Positions 32,481 to 36,933 of a DNA stretch of 36,933 bases are shown one piece after another (the stretch's first letter is position 1; the number at the start of each line of letters is the position of its first letter). The notes below the pieces were generated by a model. That model saw only the letters and a program-made list of their open reading frames with translations, had not been told where the DNA came from and did not search any database. The stretch comes from Flavobacteriales bacterium (GTDB lineage Bacteria > Bacteroidota > Bacteroidia > Flavobacteriales > Flavobacteriaceae): assembly GCA_004321735.1 (NCBI GenBank), contig SGZB01000009.1, positions 1-36,933 on the forward strand, read 5' to 3'. The position numbers and the translations under genes were made by a program.

Positions 32481-34209
32481 TTTTTTCAATTTTTAGATAG
32501 AAAGGAAGTAAATTTTTATTTCCATTTCTTAAAAAAGGGATTAAAGAATATTTCCCTTCATCAACTCTTATATTTTTTAATTCTATAAAATCTTCATTAT
32601 CAAAACTTAAAATAGATTTTGAGTAAACTTTCTGATTCAGTTCAATTATAAATTTTGAGTTTTTATTTAATTGAACATCATTAAATTTTGCCTTAATATT
32701 ATACAGACCTTTATTAAAATATGTTTCCCATTTTCCATAAATATTATTATTTGACCATATTCCTCTTTGACCACTTGCATCGTTTCTATTTAATATACTT
32801 GGGTTTTCTTGCTCATATCCAATATGAATTAAAGGTTGATTTTTAATATTAGTTGAATTAATTAATTCATCATGAATTTTATTTAAATCCAATTTTAATT
32901 CATTAGCTATTTCAGTATTGAAGTCAACTAAATTATCAGATTCTTTATAATCTTTTTCTAAATTGAATAACTCAAATTCATTTACAGAAGCGTTGTATGA
33001 TGTATTGCCAACTAATTTAAATCCGTTTTTAATTAAAGAAATATTATTATAAAGTTCTGGCGATTTTCTTGTCCAATAAGAAAAGAATGATCTATTCTCT
33101 TTTTCTTCACTAATACTAAACATATCAAATCCATCAATTGTTCTATCACTAGGAATTTCGAAATCACAAAGTCTTGCTAAAGTTGGTAATAAATCTATGT
33201 GAGCACTCAAAGTATTGATTTGTTTTCTTGAATCTTGTAATTTGGGATATTTAAAATAAAAAGGGGCTTTTATTCCTCCATTGTAAACTGTTCCTTTTAA
33301 GCCTCTCAAATTTGCATTGTACCTTAACTGCTGTGGGCCATTATCTGTCATAAAAATTATAATTGTATCTTCTTCAATTCCAAGTTCTGTTATTTTGTCT
33401 AAAACTTTTCCAACATTATAATCAATATTGGAAATCATAGCATATATTTTTTTTGCATCTTCAATATCTTTTTTTGTCATTGGATTTTTTCCATCTTCAT
33501 ATATATTAGTAATGTTTGAATCAAGATATTCTTCTAAAAATTCATCTGGAACTTGAAGCGGTGTGTGAGGAGCATTGAAAGACAAGTAACAGAAAAAAGT
33601 AGATTCACTATTCTGCTCAATAAAATTAATTGCCTCATCAGTGAAAACATCTGAACAATATCCTTCATATTTAGTTTTTTCATTATTCTTCCACAGAATA
33701 GGATCAAAATAGCTTTTATCTTTTTGATAATAATTAGTTATATCACCAACCTGACCGATACCTCCTGAAAGATGAATTACAGATTCATCAAATCCCTGGT
33801 CAGATGGCCTAGAAGGGTAATTATCACCTAAATGCCATTTTCCAAAAATTCCTGTTTTATAATTCTTTTCTTGAAGTAATTCAGCTATAGTTATTTCATC
33901 AGTTGACATAATTGCACCCCCATTATATGTATCCCTAACACCTGTTCTGAGAGAGTATCTTCCTGTCATTAAACTAGATCGAGTTGGTGCGCAAACTGGA
34001 GATACATAGAAGTTATTAAAAACAACACTTTCGGACGATAATTCATCAATATTCGGTGTTTTTAAAATTGAGTTTTTATTGATTCCAAGATCTCCGTAAC
34101 CTTGATCGTCTGTAATTATTAAAATGACATTTGGAGATTTTGTAAAATTTTGTTCTTTACAAGAAATAAACAATATAAATAATACTGATAAAAAATAATT
34201 ATTAATCAT
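32473..34209 (-). CDS. Type I sulfatase (formylglycine-dependent), lipoprotein
   Basis: The ATG at 34209 is preferred over the adjacent TTG at 34212. MINNYFLSVLFILFISC is a lipoprotein signal with Cys17. The sulfatase fold follows: ITDDQGYGDLG (metal-binding DD), then CAPTR (73-77), the C-x-P-x-R motif whose Cys is turned into formylglycine, then TGRYSLRTG. GIFGKWHLG and FMTDNGPQQ are later active-site blocks. The last 100 or so residues look like an added beta domain. It cleaves sulfate esters, often from algal polysaccharides, but the peptidase neighbours do not form a polysaccharide locus. A formylglycine-generating enzyme must lie elsewhere. It overlaps the M28 gene by 8 bp. Confidence 0.92.
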   Translation of the reverse strand: MINNYFLSVLFILFISCKEQNFTKSPNVILIITDDQGYGDLGINKNSILKTPNIDELSSESVVFNNFYVSPVCAPTRSSLMTGRYSLRTGVRDTYNGGAIMSTDEITIAELLQEKNYKTGIFGKWHLGDNYPSRPSDQGFDESVIHLSGGIGQVGDITNYYQKDKSYFDPILWKNNEKTKYEGYCSDVFTDEAINFIEQNSESTFFCYLSFNAPHTPLQVPDEFLEEYLDSNITNIYEDGKNPMTKKDIEDAKKIYAMISNIDYNVGKVLDKITELGIEEDTIIIFMTDNGPQQLRYNANLRGLKGTVYNGGIKAPFYFKYPKLQDSRKQINTLSAHIDLLPTLARLCDFEIPSDRTIDGFDMFSISEEKENRSFFSYWTRKSPELYNNISLIKNGFKLVGNTSYNASVNEFELFNLEKDYKESDNLVDFNTEIANELKLDLNKIHDELINSTNIKNQPLIHIGYEQENPSILNRNDASGQRGIWSNNNIYGKWETYFNKGLYNIKAKFNDVQLNKNSKFIIELNQKVYSKSILSFDNEDFIELKNIRVDEGKYSLIPFLRNGNKNLLPFYLKIEKIN

Positions 34210-35122
34210 CAATAGAAATTCTTGTAGGGGTGTCTTCCCCTGAAATCAAAGAAGATGTTCCTGCTGCTATCGCTTTAATAGTTTCAGTTATCGTGTACAT
34301 ATCTAAAGTAGAAACCTCGTCAGTAACTTTATGATAATCTAAATCTTTATCCATAGGGCTTGTAGAAAAAGTATGAGCTGGTATACCTAATCTTGCCAGT
34401 GCTGCATTGTCAGATCTATAAAAAAGTCTATATCCTATGAAGGGATCTGGATATAATTTATACTCCGATCCTTCTAAATTCTTCTGAACTATTTTACCAA
34501 AGTTTGATCTATCAAATCCAGTTAACCATGCTGTTTTTTCTCCAAAAGGAGATTCTTTGCCAATCATTTCAATGTTAATCCCAGCTATAATTGAGTCAGG
34601 ATTAATTTTTTCTCCAAAATACCTCGAACCAATCAATCCCATTTCTTCAGCTGTAAAAAGAACAAATAGAATACTTCTTGAATTAGAATCAAGTTCTTTA
34701 TAATGTTTAGCCAGTGATAAAACAGCGGTAGTTCCAGATGCATTATCGTTTGCTCCATTAAAAATATTATCCCCTTCTATATCATTGTTTATTCCAATGT
34801 GATCATAATGTGCAGAAATAACAATGTACTCATATGGCTTTTCTTTTCCCTCCAATAGTCCTATCACATTAAAAAGATTTAATCCTCTAGACTCAAAATT
34901 TTGTCTGTAATTGTCAGAATTAAATGTTTTTAAACCAATTGTTTCAAACTCCTTTTCAATATACTGTGCAGCTAATTCTATTCCTTGAGTTCCTGACTTC
35001 CTGCCTTCTAGCTCATCACTTGATAAGTAGGAAATATGCTTATTTACAAGATCTTCATTTATAACTTGAGATTGTAAGTTATAGTATGTTAAAAGAAGAC
35101 TAAATAAAAAAAATACTCTCAT
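34202..35122 (-). CDS. M28 family zinc aminopeptidase, exported
   Basis: Signal peptide MRVFFLFSLLLTYYNLQSQ, then a 306-residue M28 fold. Two-zinc site: H105 and D107 in SAHYDHIG, D126 in NGANDNASG, E159/E160 in FTAEEMG, E185 in NIEMIG and H264 in DLDYHKVTD. Most M28 enzymes have Asp at the E185 place, so Glu is a variant but is common in some groups. It removes N-terminal amino acids from peptides in the periplasm. It shares its first base with the stop of the S9 gene upstream (TAATG), and the sulfatase follows with an 8-bp overlap, so it is the middle gene of an operon. Confidence 0.92.
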   Translation of the reverse strand: MRVFFLFSLLLTYYNLQSQVINEDLVNKHISYLSSDELEGRKSGTQGIELAAQYIEKEFETIGLKTFNSDNYRQNFESRGLNLFNVIGLLEGKEKPYEYIVISAHYDHIGINNDIEGDNIFNGANDNASGTTAVLSLAKHYKELDSNSRSILFVLFTAEEMGLIGSRYFGEKINPDSIIAGINIEMIGKESPFGEKTAWLTGFDRSNFGKIVQKNLEGSEYKLYPDPFIGYRLFYRSDNAALARLGIPAHTFSTSPMDKDLDYHKVTDEVSTLDMYTITETIKAIAAGTSSLISGEDTPTRISIDD

Positions 35123-36933
35123 TATCTAGACTGTGGAATTTGATTATTTATATGGTTCATATCAACAGAGCTTTCATTATTACCTAAAAGATGTTTTGTG
35201 AAATGATCTGCTCTTAACCAAAAATTATATTCAGTCATATTACCAAAACCATGTCTTTGAGTTGGCAATAGCATAAAATCAAATCTTTTATTTGCTTTTA
35301 TAAGTTCATTTGCCATTCTAATAGTTGCTCCAGGATGAACATTATTGTCAATATCTCCAGTGACTAAAAACAATTTTCCTTTTAAATTTTTAGCTAAAGA
35401 CGGGTTTTTATCAATATCGATTTTCCACTCAACTTCACCTTCTTTATTTTCTTTTTCTTTTACCCCGTAATGAGTCTCTGCCCACCAACTATTATACATT
35501 GTGTTGTCATGATTTCCGGCTTGAGAGTATGCAACTTTAAAGAAATCAGGGTATACCAAAATTGCTGCTGTTGACATAAAACCTCCACCCGAATGACCAT
35601 ATATACCTACTTTATTGATATCAATAAAACTGTGTCTGTTGGCAAGTTGTTCTGCAACATATTTTTTATCGGCTAAGCCATAATCTCTAGCATTTCCATA
35701 ACCATAATTGTGATACCATTTTGATCTATCAGGATGTCCTCCTCTGTTTCCAAGTGTAATTACAACAAAACCTAACTGAGCCATTCTATCAAGTCGATCC
35801 ATTCTTTGAGAAAATGATTTATTAACAGATTCCGTTTGCGGTCCTGGATATACATATTCTAATAAGGGGTACTTTTTATTTTCATCAAAATCAAAAGGCT
35901 TATACATCACACCATAAATATCTGTGATACCATCATCAGCTTTTGCTTTAAAAGGCTCTGGAAACTGATAACCAGCTTCAAACAAACTGCTTAAGTCAGC
36001 TATTTCTAGATTCATAACTAACGAACCATCAGAACTTCTAAGTTCAGATTTTGTAGGTGTATTAACTCTAGAATAATTATTTATAAAATATTTATGATTA
36101 TCAGATGGTCTAGTAGAAGTGTTAAAATTTCCAGGATTCAAAACTCTTGGTGCTCCACCTGTTAGCGAAACTTTATATGTATGTTCATAATAAGGATCAA
36201 TACTGTTATCTATACCATGAGCTGTAAAATACATTGTATTAGTTTTTTCATCAATATAATTAATGTTGTCACTGTGATAAGATCCTTTAGTTATTCTATT
36301 GATTAAGTTACCGTTGATATCGTATCTGTAGTAATGTCCCCAGCCATCTCTTTCAGACCAATGGATCATTTGAGTTTCGTTTTTAATTAAATAAACTGGC
36401 TTTGTTTCATAAAAATATGTGTTTGTTTTATCCTCAATCAAAACTTGAACTTCACCAGTATTTATATCAGCTACACAAATTTTTAAAGATTGTCTATCTC
36501 TTGAAATAGTATGGAAATAAATTTTACCTTTTTCAGAAAGTAATAATGTTGGTCTAAAATCATCACTAAATGAAGATGGTTTTCTACGCTTACTGAAAAT
36601 TGAAATATATTGCTGTTCTTCAGGATCTAGTTTTACTTTATTTATTTCCTTACTTGGAATATCAAATATCAACACTTCTCTTTTGTAATATTCTTTTTCA
36701 CCAGGCATGTGATATTTGTATGTTTCCAGAGTGGGCCTCTTTTTAGCCACTGAATTAATTACCCATAAATCTTTGATGTGTCTACTATCTGTTTTTTGAT
36801 AAATAAATTTCTTAGAGTCAGAAGACCAATAGCCTCTTACAGGAAATCTATCGTCTTTTCTTTTTTCAATTTCTTCATTATCTAAACCTCTACCATAACC
36901 TCCATATCCATAGTTTTCAACTCCATCTTTTGT
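35122..36933 (-). CDS. Dipeptidyl peptidase IV-like S9 peptidase, N-terminus outside window
   Basis: The frame is open to the right edge (604 residues visible), so the GTG at 36750 is internal, not the start. The N-terminal propeller is present from GYWSSDSKKFIYQKTDSRH; the hydrolase has YVYPGPQT, then Ser in GHSGGGF (Ser codon 35590-35592), Asp in GDIDNNVHPG and His in QRHGFGN. It is of the same group as the peptidase at 22371 but clearly diverged. It is the upstream gene of the peptidase-M28-sulfatase unit and would feed dipeptides and shortened peptides to the M28 aminopeptidase. Confidence 0.9.
   Translation of the reverse strand, partial: TKDGVENYGYGGYGRGLDNEEIEKRKDDRFPVRGYWSSDSKKFIYQKTDSRHIKDLWVINSVAKKRPTLETYKYHMPGEKEYYKREVLIFDIPSKEINKVKLDPEEQQYISIFSKRRKPSSFSDDFRPTLLLSEKGKIYFHTISRDRQSLKICVADINTGEVQVLIEDKTNTYFYETKPVYLIKNETQMIHWSERDGWGHYYRYDINGNLINRITKGSYHSDNINYIDEKTNTMYFTAHGIDNSIDPYYEHTYKVSLTGGAPRVLNPGNFNTSTRPSDNHKYFINNYSRVNTPTKSELRSSDGSLVMNLEIADLSSLFEAGYQFPEPFKAKADDGITDIYGVMYKPFDFDENKKYPLLEYVYPGPQTESVNKSFSQRMDRLDRMAQLGFVVITLGNRGGHPDRSKWYHNYGYGNARDYGLADKKYVAEQLANRHSFIDINKVGIYGHSGGGFMSTAAILVYPDFFKVAYSQAGNHDNTMYNSWWAETHYGVKEKENKEGEVEWKIDIDKNPSLAKNLKGKLFLVTGDIDNNVHPGATIRMANELIKANKRFDFMLLPTQRHGFGNMTEYNFWLRADHFTKHLLGNNESSVDMNHINNQIPQSR

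Noticed and set aside
32473-36933. Polysaccharide utilisation locus
   Set aside because: A sulfatase is present, but there is no SusC/SusD pair, glycoside hydrolase or lyase in the window.

Overview
The window looks like a compact, AT-rich chromosome segment from a marine-type member of the Bacteroidota, most likely Flavobacteriia. The evidence is the very low GC content; TonB-dependent and outer-membrane beta-barrel proteins; Bacteroidota-style -7 boxes (TAnnTTTG) in front of several genes; typical flavobacterial families (MerC-like, DUF3784, DASH cryptochrome with DUF2256, several S9 peptidases, a sulfatase); and tight packing. I see no rRNA, tRNA, CRISPR array, insertion sequence or phage gene, and no gene-free stretch over 300 bp (the longest gap is 4422-4651, AT-rich, without a convincing element).

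Layout. 1-1730: the end of a ChbG/HpnK-type deacetylase, a 64-residue conserved protein with its own strong terminator, and an exported protein of unknown function. 1801-4421 (minus): glycosyltransferase plus LpxH-like phosphoesterase as an overlapping pair, then YkuK-like RNase H-fold protein plus a small protein. 4652-9178: a secreted EEP-fold phosphodiesterase, and a light/DNA-repair block in which an NTF2-like protein, DUF2256 zinc-ribbon protein, DASH cryptochrome and GT90 glycosyltransferase run on the minus strand, divergent from an AlkA-like DNA glycosylase. 9180-14592: small membrane proteins, a class II histone-deacetylase-like amidohydrolase, MerC-like protein, oligopeptidase B, and a Bax-inhibitor-1-like membrane protein. 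14665-17231: exported M81 (MlrC-like) peptidase, MarC and OsmC.

17296-21057 is one tightly packed plus-strand array: cupin, 113-residue protein, atypical SDR, then an ABC ATPase, an FtsX/MacB-type permease carrying a striking Asp/Glu/His repeat in its periplasmic loop, and an exported C-x-x-C protein. I read the last three as a probable divalent-metal (zinc-like) transport system, reminiscent of the Zrg system of Vibrio. It is followed by a beta-barrel protein and a DPP-IV-like lipoprotein peptidase (to 24524).

24521-30114 (minus): a DEAD-box helicase with DbpA-type tail, then a metal operon in transcription order: AraC-type regulator with an N-terminal heavy-metal (C-x-x-C) domain, 27-bp palindrome, TonB-dependent receptor, secreted HMA protein, PepSY membrane protein. 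This reads as a self-sensing copper (or similar soft metal) uptake/handling unit. 30141-32480: YgjV/SemiSWEET-like, TauE/SafE and a multi-pass membrane protein. 32473-36933 (minus): sulfatase, M28 aminopeptidase and a second DPP-IV-like peptidase running off the right end, probably one peptide-scavenging operon.

Convergent genes almost always overlap or abut, with no hairpin terminators, and several starts lie only 4-6 bases downstream of a perfect -7 box, suggesting leaderless or nearly leaderless mRNAs. Identifications rest on reading motifs by eye; no database search was run.
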